NCBI RefSeq assembly: GCF_963576675.1
Contig: NC_088916.1
Span: 759,001-823,000, forward strand
Source of the DNA: Euphorbia lathyris
Taxonomy: Eukaryota > Streptophyta > Magnoliopsida > Malpighiales > Euphorbiaceae
Length of the DNA stretch: 64,000 nt
Direction of reading: 5' to 3'
Under the pieces are notes generated by a model. It was not told the DNA's origin, did not search any database, and saw only the letters and a program-made list of their open reading frames with translations. Below, in pieces: positions 39,986 to 51,440 of the stretch. Position numbers and translations under genes: made by a program. The first letter of the stretch is position 1; every line of letters starts with the position of its first letter.

Positions 39986-41152
39986 CTATTGCGCACAATT
40001 TTTAGGGAAAAAAAATGCACACAATTCCCAAATACAATCAGACAAATTTAGTAAATTTTTAAAAAACGGACCGGACGTTGAACCAGATTGACAACTGGAT
40101 CAAGGGTCAATTGGTTCAACCGGTTGACTCGGATTGGTTCAACCGAATGACATCATAAATAATATATATATATTAATTTCATTTAAATTATAAAATTTAG
40201 TAAGAGTTTAAAATTTTATTTTATGCATATTTAAAATTTAAATACTAAATGTACTTTATTTATATTGCAAAGATTAATTAAGTTTTTAATAATATTTATC
40301 AAAATATATAACAAATAAATACTAAATAAAATTTTAAATTTTAAGTATCAGTATAATATATAAGTATATAGTGTTGTTTTTAATCATAAGATGAGAGCTA
40401 GCTTAGTGGTAAGATGTATTTAGTGGTTCTTAAGGGTTAGGTTCAAATCCCACCTTCAACATATTTATCTTTTGGGAAAATTACAAAACTGGGTCAAATG
40501 GGAGGCCCATTTACATATTTAACCCATTTACTCAACCTACTACATATATAGACTGATTTTGTGTGACTTTCCCATAATACCCCTAACCTTCCCACTTCCA
40601 CACTCACGAACCGCCGCTCCCCCTATCTCCTTGGTTATGCGAAAAGTTGCTCCTGCATTAATGATTTCAAGACTTTTGATCTTCCTTTCTTCCTTTAAAT
40701 TGCACGAAAATCTGCACCATTTAGTCAAAATCACAATGAATTTCTCTTTTTCCTCTCTTCATCTCTTGATTATGCAACTTCCCAACCCTAGAAAACGAAG
40801 TCATGGTTTTTCATCTTCCTGTTCGTTACTTGGTTTCTTTCTTCTTGTTACCATCAAAGAAATGGTTTTTCTACGTTATTTCCTTCGTTCTTCCCATGTT
40901 ATCATATTGTTATTATCGCTTTTGGGGGTGAAAGGAGCGAAAAATGTAAGTATCTGTTTTTTTCTGCGTTTTTTCATGAATTCACTTCGCAATCGATGGT
41001 TTCGCTAAGCTTTGCGAAGAGAACGAGCCTGAAAAGTGACGATCTACTTCGTTAATCGATGATTTCGCGAAGATATGCGAAGAGAAAGAGTCGGAAACGT
41101 ATGGATCTACCTCACGAATCGATTATTTCGCGAAGTCTACGACTAGATCCTC

Positions 41153-41260
41153 ACGTTTCAGACCTCGTAGACTTCGCGAAAGCATTGATATGCGACGTAG
41201 ATAGTCACGTTTCAGACCTCGCAGACTTCGCGAAAGCATCGATATGCGAAGTAAAATCAC
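41153..41260 (+). repeat. 54-bp tandem duplication with TTCGCGAA motifs
   Basis: CACGTTTCAGACCTCG followed by AGACTTCGCGAAAGCAT and GATATGCGA occurs twice, 54 bp apart. Further TTCGCGAA or CTTCGCATATGCGAA palindromes are scattered from 41060 to 41310 and from 41925 to 42085. Confidence 0.7.
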
Positions 41261-41547
41261 CTCTTCCCTTGCACATTTACATTCGCATACTTCGCTAATC
41301 TTCATTTCGCGAAGCCAAAATCGTCTTTTTCCCTGCCTAACACGATTAATTTTTTCTGTAGATGGTTGAATACGTAACATCCCTTTCTGGAAGGTGACGT
41401 ACTAAGCTGCAGGGGAGATGATTTTCCTTCCTGTATAGGGATGAACTTCTCCAAGATTGACACATTCACTCCTAAAGTGGTTGGTTAGGAGAGGTTGTGT
41501 CAATCTTGGGGTGCACCATGGGACACGTCCATCCCATGGTGCCAATC

Positions 41548-41759
41548 TTCAAAGTGAACCTAACTTAATCTGGTACCAATTTTAAATCGGATGAGTAATC
41601 TTGGTGTGCACCGTGAGACACGTCCATCCCAAAAGGTCTGGAAGTCTAGACCTGAGAAATGGAAGTCCAGACCTTTTGGGATGGATGTGTCACATGGTGC
41701 ACACCAAGATTACTCATCCGTTTCAAGATTGGTACCGGATTAGTTAGGTTCACTTTGAA
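41548..41759. repeat. Long hairpin, arms about 95 bp
   Basis: TTCAAAGTGAACCTAACT at 41548 is mirrored at 41759. The arms 41548-41642 and 41665-41759 pair over about 90 percent of positions by eye around a 22-nt loop. Two shorter palindromes lie just before (CCAAGATTGACAC mirrored at about 41491-41503, and GCACCATGGGA mirrored by TCCCATGGTGC). Confidence 0.75.
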
Positions 41760-42229
41760 ATGATTAGTTAGTAGAGTTCATTGTGGCAATCTTGTTGTAA
41801 ATTTTGATAATGTTATGATTTGAATTTTGTTATTGTGGCAATCTTGTTGTAAATTTTGATAATGTTATAATTTTAATGTTCGAATCCGTTGTTGTTTGCC
41901 ATTTTTTTTGTTATATACCACTTCGCGAATTAGCTTCAAATCATATCCAGCATTCGCATATGCGAACTAAATTCATCAAGCAAAACAAACTTCAGCTTCG
42001 CAAGCTTCGCATATACGAACTAAATTCATTAAGTAAATCCAAACATTAGCTTCGCAGGCTTCGCATATGGTCGAATATGCGAAGTCAGATGGGATGGGGC
42101 GAGCCGCGCGTAAATATTGAGGGTATTATGAGAAAGTCACACAAAATCAGTCTAGATATGTAGTAGGTTGAGTAAATGGGTTAAATATGTAAATGGGCCT
42201 CCCATTTGACCCGGTTTTGTAATTTTCCC

Positions 42230-42750
42230 TTATTTTTTTTAAGTTAAACATATGTGAATTGATAACCGTTCTATCCGACCGGTTCAAATGGTTCAATCCC
42301 ATTTGTTGAACATATTAAGAACCAGCTGGTCCGGTCCGGTTTTCATAACATTCAATTTACCCAAAAACAATTTATTATCATTCCTAAATTCTCTGATATA
42401 TATTCCTAAATTTACTTTATCCAAATATATAAATTACATGTTTGCCATTAGTCTGGCTCGTTATCTGCTTCAAACCAGGGAGGGTACCCAAGTAATTTAC
42501 ATTATACCTCTTTTATCCGCTATCTCAACTCTGTTATCTTCTTTGTTTTCTCTGCTTTGTACATCTCTGTTCTTTCTTAGCTTCATCCTGAGAAGAAATT
42601 CCACTCATCTTCTCTAGGTGTCGCTAAACGGTAGTTTCTTTCTTCTTCTCTGTATAATTTATCGAATGATTTCTGCTTCTTCGATTCTTCAATTTTGGCC
42701 TTAGAAACTGTAGTTTACCATGCCTTTTTTGATTCTTAATCAGCAGTTTC
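42230..42750 (+). promoter_or_regulatory. Promoter and 5' leader region of the DLDG1-like gene
   Basis: Between the Mutator-like element and the coding start. From about 42490 the strand becomes pyrimidine-rich (CTTTTATCCGC, TTCTTTGTTTTCTCTGC, TTCTTTCTTCTTCTCTG), as in many plant 5' UTRs. No unambiguous TATA box. A 5' UTR intron between about 42630 (GGTAGTTT) and 42744 (AATCAG) is possible but unproven. Confidence 0.4.
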
Positions 42751-42813
42751 ATGTTTTTTCAACTGCGATTTCAAGAGCTTGAAAATGTGGGTTTCTATAC
42801 ATATTATTCTTAA
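42751..42813 (+). other. uORF whose stop overlaps the DLDG1-like start codon
   Basis: ATG at 42751 opens 20 sense codons ending in TAA at 42811-42813. The main ATG starts at 42813, giving TAATG. Two further short upstream ATGs lie at about 42666 and 42720. If the leader is not spliced, such a uORF would usually lower translation of the main frame unless ribosomes reinitiate. Confidence 0.5.
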
Positions 42814-45800
42814 TGAGCACTTCAATTGTATTATCCCAAAGTTTAGTCTTCATTGAGCAAAATCCGTACAGGAATTCTTTACATTTTCATCGTAGTTCGC
42901 CCAATTTTTTACTCCGATTGAGTAGTTCTAGGAGGAGGAGGAGGTTTTGTGAGTTAGTTCCAAGTGCGAAGAATAAAAGGAAAACGAAAAAAAAGGCTTG
43001 GTGGCAGACATTCTTTTTTGATGAAGATGGAAATTGGCTTGGTTTGAAGGACGATGATATGGTTGAGGATGAGGTTTTGGAGAGTTCGAGTGATGAAGAG
43101 TTATCGGAAGAGGAGAAGTTTCAGGCATGGAAGAGAAGAGCTGAGGCAATTGTGGAATTGAGGGAAGCACAAGAAGATATGTTGAATGAAGAGAGTAGAA
43201 GGTGGGAGGACTGGATTGTTGATGATGATGCTAATGGTTATTCTGGGAATGGTTCGTGGTGGAATCGGGAATTGGATGGAAATGGTGGAATTGGTGGAAT
43301 TGGGGGTTCAGGTGATGATGTTTTATCAGATCCTAGTGACCTAGTTCCAGTGAAAGGGTTTGTTGAGTCTGTTAGAGATTTGGTTCTTGGTAAGGAAGAT
43401 GATGATTTGCTTTATGAAGACAGGATTTTCCGATATGCTTCATTGAATTCGGTATGAGTTTGCTGCAACTTGGAACTTATCCTACTGTTTTGTTTGATGA
43501 ATTTTTATGTTATGCAATCTTTTCAATTTGTCATTGTTAGAGATAATAAAACTATTGTTTTTGACTTTACTTTGCTTAAGCTTTTAGGTTAAATTTCTCA
43601 AAACATGGTATGAGAGCTTATAGAGCAAGAGGTCTAGAGTTCCAGTCCCAATTCGAGGAGTATTAGATGTAGTAAAACTATTCTCAGAACCTTACACATC
43701 ACTTTGAGCTTTTGTGTTAATTCATGTAAGTCTATAAAGCCATAGTTGTTAAAGGCGCAAGGCGCTACGAAGTCATGGAGCCTAGGCTCAAGTCGCAACT
43801 CAAGGCGCGCGCCTGAGAAACACTGAGGCACAGAAAAAGAAACATATATATATATATATATATACTCATTACTAATACTAAATGTCAAAAACACCAAGTT
43901 AAGTTCATACATTATAGAGACACTAACATATACTTAACGTCTTAACCTAAGTACCTAACTAGTGCTAGGTACCTAACTAATTCTTCTGTTTCTGTGTCGC
44001 TGTTTCTATTTGAGTGGAGACTATTCTTTATGTCACTCTACTTTTAATCTCTATCTAGTCTTTCTATATTTAAGTCTCTTGATATTCTTATTTAGATCAA
44101 GGGTTAAGGTTAGGTTTATTTAAATTAGATTAGTACGCGCCTTAACTCAGACTCCGAATCCAGTCAAGGTGCACAAGGCGAGAGCCTTTTAAATTGCGCC
44201 TTGCCTTGTGCAATCAAGTACCTTGAGCCTTGCTTAAGGCCCGCCTTTAACAACTATGTATAAAGCTATGCTGTACTTTCAGTTTATCAGGACGTATGAA
44301 CCTTCGGGCTCTCCATTTCTGCTAAATTATATGCGTTTTCATACCTCAAATTTGAAATGGGTATGGCTTATTTAAATCATAAAGCATGGCACTGATTATG
44401 AAATGCATAATCTATGGAAGGAACCTCCTAAGAAACTGAAACTTTCTAAAAAATACAAAGTAGTGGTTGCAAGGATGGATGAATATTGTAACTCCGCGAT
44501 GCAAATAGTATACAGTTAAGATCTCGAGTAGATAAAAGAATTAGTAGCTCGAACAGTCAGCCGAATGGTTAAGCACTAGGCAGTTGAGATAAATGTACAT
44601 AGAGCATTTTTAGTAGATCACAATGCAATTAAATTGACTGGAAATTTGAATTAAAAGTCTGTTTCATCATGTTACATTATGTTCTATCAAATTTCGTTCT
44701 GTTTGTCTATACTAGTATGCCCTCAATAAACTCATATTTTGCTGTGGGAAGAATTTTGAAATTGCATTGAGAGTTTAAAGGAATAAGAGGATTGCATGAT
44801 GAATATAGCATTGAGATTAAGTTTCACATCAAGAAAAATTAGGGTAAATTACACCCATGACCCTTTAAATTAGATTTTACTTGCTTTACAGCGCTTTACC
44901 ATCAAAACCGGACATAGAAGTCCTTTAACCTTTGACTACTCCAATATCAGGTAACCCTCCAGCTTAAAACTGATGGAAATTATATTCTAAGCAACTTTAA
45001 CTCTTGAACGTTTTGGTTTTGAGGTCATTCAAATGTTTTTGGTTAGGAGAGAGAAAACTCTGAAAATGGTGATTTTGGAAAATCAAGAATGTGGTTCCAT
45101 GGAAAACATAGTTTTTAACAACTTTAATTCTTAAAATTTCCATTTTGAGTTCATGAACGGTCATTTACGAGGCTTTTGTGTTAGTAAATGGCAAAGTTAG
45201 GGACTTTTATGTCAGATTTTGAAGGCAAGGGGCCGTAAAGAAAATAAGGCCTTTGTTGATGGGCCATAGGTGTAATTTACCCAGAAAATTAGATAAAGTA
45301 TCATTTATTTAAACAATGCTCGGTTACATCAGATGTGATTTACATACATGGACATTGTTGAATTCTCAGATTGTTATCATATTGTGTTTGCTCATTCACA
45401 TTGTTTATAGGTGCATTGTTTCACACCTAGTCATATTCATCCTTTTTACAGGCTAAATTTCTCGCGGTATTGATATTGGTTCCTTCGGCTCTCGACTTCG
45501 CTGTTCATGACTATGTTCTTATGCCTTTCCTAGACAGGTAACAGTTAGGACATATTTTTTCCGGAAGGAAATCTCCTTTACTTGTACTCTCTGTGGCATT
45601 TACAATAATGAAATTCTTTCTTATACGTTATTCTTTTTATATCTCTCTGTCTAATATTCTTAAAGTATTGGCTTGGCTGTGTTGAGAATAACATTTAGTT
45701 TGATTATCTGGGGCATAACTAAACGTCTAAACCATCTAAAATGAGAATTGTTTGGAGCTTTGGTAAGTGCTAATTATTACTTGAAAATAGTGGTCTTGAT

Positions 45801-48800
45801 TGATACTGTCATAAGCAATATCAGTAGTCCCCTAGTTTGAGTTCAGTTCTCGTTAGATGTGCTCATTCTGCTTAATATGTTGAATCATTGAATGCAAAAT
45901 ATAATGTGTGAAAGTACTAATCCGGTCGGCCAATTTCAACATGTTCCTCCATGCATCTTTAGATGATATACCAGAAACCTTGCAAATCTATCTCGGGTGT
46001 ATGTTAATGTTTCTCTGTTGATGATTTGTAACAGGTATGTGAAGACTGTACCACTTGCAGCACAGATGCTTGATGTGAGAAAAAGTCAAAAGCTTACAAT
46101 GGTGAAGGATTTAAATGTCGAGAGAGCAAGATATCGACTTGAAGTAGAGATTGGTAAATCTCCACCTCTTTCTGATGAGGAGATGTGGTGGGAGTTACGG
46201 CATAAAGCGTAAGAATTTCACTGATTCGTATATTTGCGTCTATTTTTGTTATGATCTCTAATTACTTCAGCAAATATTTTGTCTATTTGATAAAAGTCCG
46301 AAAAGTAAATTATGTTATTTGATAGGACTTTTCATAGAGTCTTGGTGTTAGAAATGCTATCTAGTAGTTTACCTGGATCCTAGTAAGAAGCATAATATTT
46401 AGGAAATGGATCCGTACGGAAGATTAAATAATTGCCTAGTTGATACTTCTCTCAAGATCCATCGATACTGATTTTTCGGTAACTATTCTTTACATTGCTT
46501 GAGGTTTTCATCTGTCTTGTATTGGGCTTCATCATACATCTGATGAACTTTAGGATTCTGCACATTGTGAAAGTTGCAGCTTCCATACAATCAACTCCAC
46601 AACGCTTACTTGTAGGGACTAGGGAAATATGTCTTCAATTTGCTATTACCTTATTTTGATAATTGGGGATTGAGGAGGTTGAGTTTTGAATGAGACAATG
46701 CTATGTAGATGTAGTTGATCAATGCTATGGCTTATACTCTTACGACATGCTTGCCACATTTGTACGTTGTTTTGTATTACCAATACACTTTTGGTAACAT
46801 TTTCTCAAATTTTCCTTATTTATGGTAAGAGAGAGAGTTTTAGAATTAATGCAAATAATCCTAATTTACCCGTAAAAAACAAGAAAAGAGAATTTTTGCA
46901 TAGAAAGTAGAGATTTAGGAGAGAAATTTCAAGGGTAGGGCTGTAAATGAGTTGAGCCGCTCATGGGAGGCTCGGCGTTCGGCTCGATAAAAGCTCGTCT
47001 GTGTTCGGCTCGATTTATAAACGAGTCGAGCTTTAGCACAGCGAAACACGGCTCGAAAGCTCAGTTATAGGTTCAAACACACAAATAGAGATGAAAACGG
47101 CATTCAAAATTTTGGAAGTGTGCAAGGGGGTTTTGGAGCCATGTCATACGAGTTTGGTGCGCACCAAAGTGACACAAGGCGCATTAACAAAAATAAAATT
47201 TATAAAGCTATAAATGATGATAATATTTAAACTACAAGAAATTGTAAATTCTAAATCAAAATGTTATAAATACTAAACCATGACAATATTCTGTTTGTAC
47301 ACATGCATAACATAGTTGTTAATGTTTGTTTAAGTATCTGTTACTCTTTGTACACGTGCATTAGCATAATAATTGTATACATAGGCGAACACAATTTTGT
47401 TTGTGTAAACATAATACAAACAAATTACAAACCTAGTAGTGATATTAGACATCGTGGAAGCAATCAAATATCAAATATCGGTTCTGTTCGTACACAGTGC
47501 ATAATAATTGAATGTGAACACAATTTTATTTGTACAAACATAGTGGAATAAATCAGATATCAATTTAGAATCAGAGCACTAGAACTAAACAGTAAACTGA
47601 AGCAGAAGTTTATTAGATCATCGTGTTGTCAGTTGTTCGGCTCTCACTCTTACTCTTCCAATTCAAATGTGTATCTTTGTTTTCTTTCTTTTTTTTCTTT
47701 ATTTATTTTGGACCCTTAGAGATGTCTAATCGAAGGGTGAACATAAACCTACAATAAAACACTTTAAAAAACCCTAAATACATATTGTGCCTTGGCGCAC
47801 AAAGGGGCGCCTAGTGCGCTCCAAGGTGACTGCGCCCGCCATGGAGGGTGGTGAGACGCTAGGCCTAGAGCCTTGTTTGCCATGCGCCTTTGGCGCGCCT
47901 GATAAAAAAGATTGATGAAGTATTTGCATTCTCTTTTTTTCATATAGTAATTATCTAAGGGGACCTTTTAGCTTATGTGTATTTTGTTCAACAGGTTAGA
48001 GCTCCGAGATGAGTGGAGATTAGAAAACCGAAGAACATTCGCAAACATATGGTCCGATATGGTATTTGGGATCTCATTGTTCATTCTTTTATACTTCAAT
48101 CAGAATAAAGTGAGTGACAATCCCATCTCTTTGCATAAAACTTTAATATTTAGTATCCTAAGGCCCCTCATCTTTACTGTTTTTGCACATTGAACGCTTG
48201 ATTGTTCATAAACTCGTACATTGAGCCCTTGATCTTTTTTTTTCCACATTGAGCCATTGATCAGAGAGGGCGAGCCTTGGCGCAACGGTAAACTTTGTTG
48301 TCGTGTGACTGAGAGGTCACGGGTTCGAGTCTTAGGAGCGGCCTCTTACCAAAAAATTGGTAGGGGAAGGCTTGCCCCCAGTACATCCTTGTGGTGGGAC
48401 CCCTCACGGGGCCGCCCTTTATTGAGCCATTGATCATAGCTCTTGAAGTCAAGAGCTCGATGTGTAAAAATAAATAATCAAGTGCCATGATTTATTAGAT
48501 GCAACATTGCCTTCTTTTTATGTTTTTTTCTCCTTAATGTTGCAGGTAGCGTTGCTGAAATTTACTGGATATAAGATAATAAATAATATTTCCGACACTG
48601 GAAAGGCATTCTTAATTATACTTATCACAGACATTTTTTTAGGGTAAAACTTTCTTCTGTGCTTTTTCTACTGAGAGTATAAATGTTTTATCTGTTTACT
48701 CTTGGATTGCGAATGTTTTACGGCCTGTAATTCTCGTAATTTGTATTCTTTTGTGGCGAACTTCATACCTGCAGGTACCATTCTGAATCTGGATGGGTAA

Positions 48801-49550
48801 CCTTGCTGGAGATAATTGTTGATCACTACGGTTTTGAAGTTGAAGAGTCGGTTCTTACTATTTTTGTGTGTCTGGTTCCGGTTATTATCGATGCCTGTGT
48901 GAAGCTTTGGGTACATTCTAAACTCTAAACTCTATTTTACTCAAATTCACAACTTCTCCGCACCATAATTTATGTTAAAGCTGTTTGCTCTTCTTCCAAA
49001 TTAAACTAAAACTGTTAGGGTTGGGCACGGATCCTAGAGATATTAAATTGGATCGGACATCTGATGACAAGATTTAGAATTAGAACAAACTTTTTACTCT
49101 TTTTGACCAAATTCGACTAATTCGGTGAAAAAAGTTAACTGTTTGGTCCAATTTTGGATTTCTTTTCTCGGATATTCGATCTAATCTAATATCTACAAGA
49201 TTATCCATAACACAAATTATGTTAAAGTTGCGTACTCTTCTTCCAAATCTAACTAAAGCTGTTAACACATATAGTAGAGATACTAGATTAGATTGAATAT
49301 CCGAGTAAAACTTTTTACTTTTTTGACCAAGGTCGACCAATTGGATCAAAAAAGTTAACAGTTTGGTCTAATTTTGATTTTTTTTTTCTCGGATATTCAA
49401 TCTAATCTAGTATTTTCAGGATTCGCGCCTAGTTGAGAATGTTCTGCTAAACGTTATTGATTGATTGTGTTTATGTGGCAGCTATTCAAATTCCTTCCAA
49501 GATTATCTCCCAAGGTGTCCAACATATTCCAAGAGATGAAGCGTCACTAG
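42813..49550 (+). CDS. DLDG1: CemA-like chloroplast envelope protein (DLDG1 type), 7 exons
   Basis: Coding exons: 42813-43451, 45452-45537, 46035-46208, 47995-48109, 48546-48643, 48775-48910, 49482-49550. All introns are GT-AG, phases agree, and the total is 1317 nt, 438 aa plus TAG. The N terminus is Ser/Arg-rich and lacks acids, like a plastid transit peptide; WWQTFFFDEDGNW and a long acidic stretch follow. Exons 4-7 encode several hydrophobic segments (MVFGISLFILLYF, LIILITDIFLG, LTIFVCLVPVIIDACVKLW) with the GYHSESGW sequence characteristic of CemA/PcxA proteins. Known relatives sit in the chloroplast inner envelope and influence proton flux and light acclimation. The 438-residue length fits the nuclear DLDG1-type paralogue as I remember it. 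The introns carry several transposons but no exon is disturbed, so the gene is probably functional. Confidence 0.85.
43741..44258. mobile_element. hAT-type MITE in intron 1, perfect 8-bp TSD
   Basis: CATAGTTGTTAAAGGCGCAA and the complement of CGCCTTTAACAACTATG are the termini. TATAAAGC is duplicated exactly at 43733-43740 and 44259-44266. Ends are rich in AAGGCGC / GCGCCTT; the centre is AT-rich with a TA microsatellite (43843-43863). Related AGGCGC-rich sequence lies at about 47770-47905 in intron 3. Confidence 0.8.
44842..45282. mobile_element. Mutator-like MITE in intron 1
   Basis: GGGTAAATTACACCCATGAC pairs with the right end GGCCATAGGTGTAATTTACCC. The flanks GAAAAATTA and AGAAAATTA match closely if a one-base slip is allowed, as for a decayed 9-bp TSD. 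Confidence 0.65.
46936..47905. other. Intron 3 repeats: hAT end and AGGCGC-rich fragment
   Basis: TAGGGCTGTAAATGAG at 46936 followed by GCTCGG / CGGCTCGA phrases is the start of a hAT-like element whose other end is not visible. At 47770-47905 lies an AGGCGC-rich fragment like the intron 1 MITE. No exon-like sequence in between. Confidence 0.4.
48264..48420 (+). mobile_element. Au-type SINE in intron 4, perfect 16-bp TSD
   Basis: GAGAGGGCGAGCCTTGGCGC starts a tRNA-derived head with A box (TTGGCGCAACGG) and B box (GGTTCGAGTC). The body then follows the pattern of the plant Au SINE (CCTCTTACC, AAGGCTTGCC, CCTTGTGGTGGGACCC). ATTGAGCCATTGATCA is duplicated exactly at 48248-48263 and 48421-48436. 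The intact TSD suggests a fairly recent insertion. Confidence 0.85.
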
Positions 49551-49628
49551 TGAGATTCTTTTGACCATTAAAGGCAAGATTATCTCCCATTTTTTGCCAC
49601 TCTTATATTGTATAGAGATGGATGCATA

Positions 49629-49815
49629 CACGGATGGATCTAGGCGACTTGAGCACTCACTAGTCACCGGAAAACGTCAAAATTCTTTTGGAAACCATGT
49701 ATGGGGTTTTAATTTTTTTTATGTAAAAACGCACAAAAGATATCAATCTAGCACCCATAAATCACGAGAGACCACTACCAGCATCCCCCTATTAGTGCAT
49801 CATAGATCCGTCACT

Positions 49816-49816
<1 letters not shown>
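49629..49816. mobile_element. hAT-type MITE downstream of the DLDG1-like gene
   Basis: Right terminus ATAGATCCGTCACTG and left terminus CACGGATGGATCTAGG. Same family as the two MITEs before the GRAS gene (51870-52067 and 52143-52330), here in opposite orientation. Flanks GATGCATA and GATATATA agree at 6 of 8. A TA microsatellite follows (about 49818-49847). It probably lies in or near the 3' UTR. Confidence 0.65.
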
Positions 49817-49850
<34 letters not shown>

Positions 49851-49936
49851 TTTGTAAGATATAAAGCCTAGTTGTTTAGTATCAAAGGCACAAGGATGAG
49901 GTCTTAGGCTAGCAAACTATTTATTTATAAGACAAA

Positions 49937-50284
49937 GGGATAAGTTACCAATTTAGACCTATGGTTTTTGGGGAAGTATCAATTTAGGTTCTACGTACAA
50001 AATAACACCAATATAGGATTAACGTTTAAAAGAGAGTACCAATTTAGGCCTCGATAATGGAACGTGACACGTCATTCATATTACTCCGTTGAGTTCTGTC
50101 AATTGTGCGTGAAGAGAGGAATCAAAACTTAACGAAGTAATATGAATGACGTGTCACATTTCATTATCGAGATCTAAATTGGTACTCTTTTTTAAACGTT
50201 AAGCCAATATTGGTGCGATTTTATATGTGGAGCTCATATTGATACTTTCTCAAAAAACTTAGGCGTATTTTGTTATCTTATCCC
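49937..50284. mobile_element. Foldback Mutator-like MITE
   Basis: GGGATAAGTTACCAATTTAG at the left is mirrored by the right end TTATCTTATCCC, and the inner parts mirror one another around TGACACGTCATTCATATTAC. TAAGACAAA (49928-49936) and TAAGATAAA (50285-50293) match at 8 of 9. A half copy of this family lies at about 61165-61290. Confidence 0.75.
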
Positions 50285-50450
50285 TAAGATAAAAGGTATA
50301 TATATCAACTATTTATTATCTCTAGAAATGAAAGCAAAGTTGAGGGAATTTTGTAATGAGAATTGAACTTTTGTGACATTTTTAAAATTTATTAATTAGA
50401 AAATTTGAGGTTTATATTTATGTATTTGATTGTTACTGAAATTTTATTTA

Positions 50451-50774
50451 GGCCTAATACATCAACAACCTCCAAGTTGTCCAAAAACTGTAACCGACTT
50501 CCCTGAACTTCAAAACGTTATAACTAACCCTCTCAACTTGTCTATTTAGAACAAATAACTCTTTATATGCCATGTGGCAACGCGTGATTGGCAGCGTGTG
50601 ATAGTAGGAGGATAGTTGTAACGTTTTGAAGTTCCAATTACGTATTGTCACGTGTTATTTGAGGGGTTATTTGTTCTAAATAAGCAAGTTGAAGGGGTTA
50701 GTTGTAACGTTTTGAAGTTCATGGGACTAGTTATAATTTTTTGACAGCTTGGAGGGTTGCGGATGTGTTATGCC
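50451..50774. mobile_element. Foldback Mutator-like MITE, perfect 9-bp TSD
   Basis: GGCCTAATACATCAACAACC at the left is mirrored by GCGGATGTGTTATGCC at the right. TTTTATTTA is duplicated exactly (50442-50450 and 50775-50783). The arms carry CAAATAAC / GTTATTTG phrases shared with the element at 4830-6475. Confidence 0.8.
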
Positions 50775-50944
50775 TTTTATTTATTAGCTGAATCTTTTGG
50801 TTAAATGGTTGACCTAATATCAGATTCTATTACGTCAGGTATTAATATGAATTGGGCTTTTAGTTCAGTGGTTCCATGACATAATACTAAAACCTCTTTG
50901 ACTAAGTGATTAATGGTTCTGTCTCTCTATAATGTTCTTTATGC

Positions 50945-51440
50945 CAACTCGGCGGAGTTTGGACATAAGCAAACTCAACCTTATGCATTAGGAAGGCTAC
51001 AAGGAGGCTTCGATGAGGAGAGAAGAATGGAACATATTAATGTCAGTTGATCATGGAGGCCAAGTTGGTATAAGGAACACTATAAGGGACATAGACTCTC
51101 TAGCGTTAGATCTCAGCCACCCCTGAATAAGCAGTCAGTATTGGTTTAAACAATCCACCCTAGTCCACTAAGGACTATGAGACTTGGGCATTCAGCTTTC
51201 GTGAAGAGAGGCATATGTCTCCATAGGGGTGGAACCCTATGGACATTTAGGGCTCCGAGATAGTCCATAGAGAGTCCTTTTAGCGCGAGGTTTGATATAC
51301 AGGGAGACCTTCTGGGACGGATTACCAATAGATGTGTTGACGGGTTGCATATAAGAGGATAGTCCCCTTCAGTATTGATTGGCTGGTCGAGGACTTGGAG
51401 AAGTCTACGTGCCACACTGGGATTTGGTGTCCCTGTAACA
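50945..51440 (+). mobile_element. Diverged solo LTR, related to 5859-6332
   Basis: The order of blocks matches the LTR at 5859-6332: GGAGTTTGG.CATA.GCAAACTCAACC, AAGTTGGTATAAG.AACACTATA, TGGAACCCTA.GGACATT, CAGGGAGACC, GTGCCACAC.GGG and a TGTAACA-like end. No internal region or PPT is visible. It is clearly older than the other copy. Confidence 0.65.

Larger units (their letters stand above)
40474..42229. mobile_element. Mutator-like element with TIRs of about 110 bp
   Basis: GGGAAAATTACAAAACTGGG at 40474 is mirrored at 42229, and the inverted match continues for about 110 bp (AATGGGAGGCCCATTTACAT, CCTACTACATAT.TAGACTGA, GTGTGACTTTC). Flanks TTATCTTTT (40465-40473) and TTATTTTTT (42230-42238) agree at 8 of 9. 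The interior has a 149-codon frame (40559-41008) that I do not recognise, a region full of palindromic TTCGCGAA / TTCGCATATGCGAA motifs, and a long hairpin. There is no transposase. The element lies directly upstream of the DLDG1-like gene. Confidence 0.75.

Noticed and set aside
40559..41008. 149-codon frame as a host gene
   Set aside because: It starts within the TIR of a transposable element, shows no domain or conserved motif and has biased hydrophobic composition. Kept only as an unidentified frame in the element.
48264..48335. tRNA gene
   Set aside because: A and B boxes are present, but the sequence does not fold as a full cloverleaf, and the body and TSD identify a SINE.
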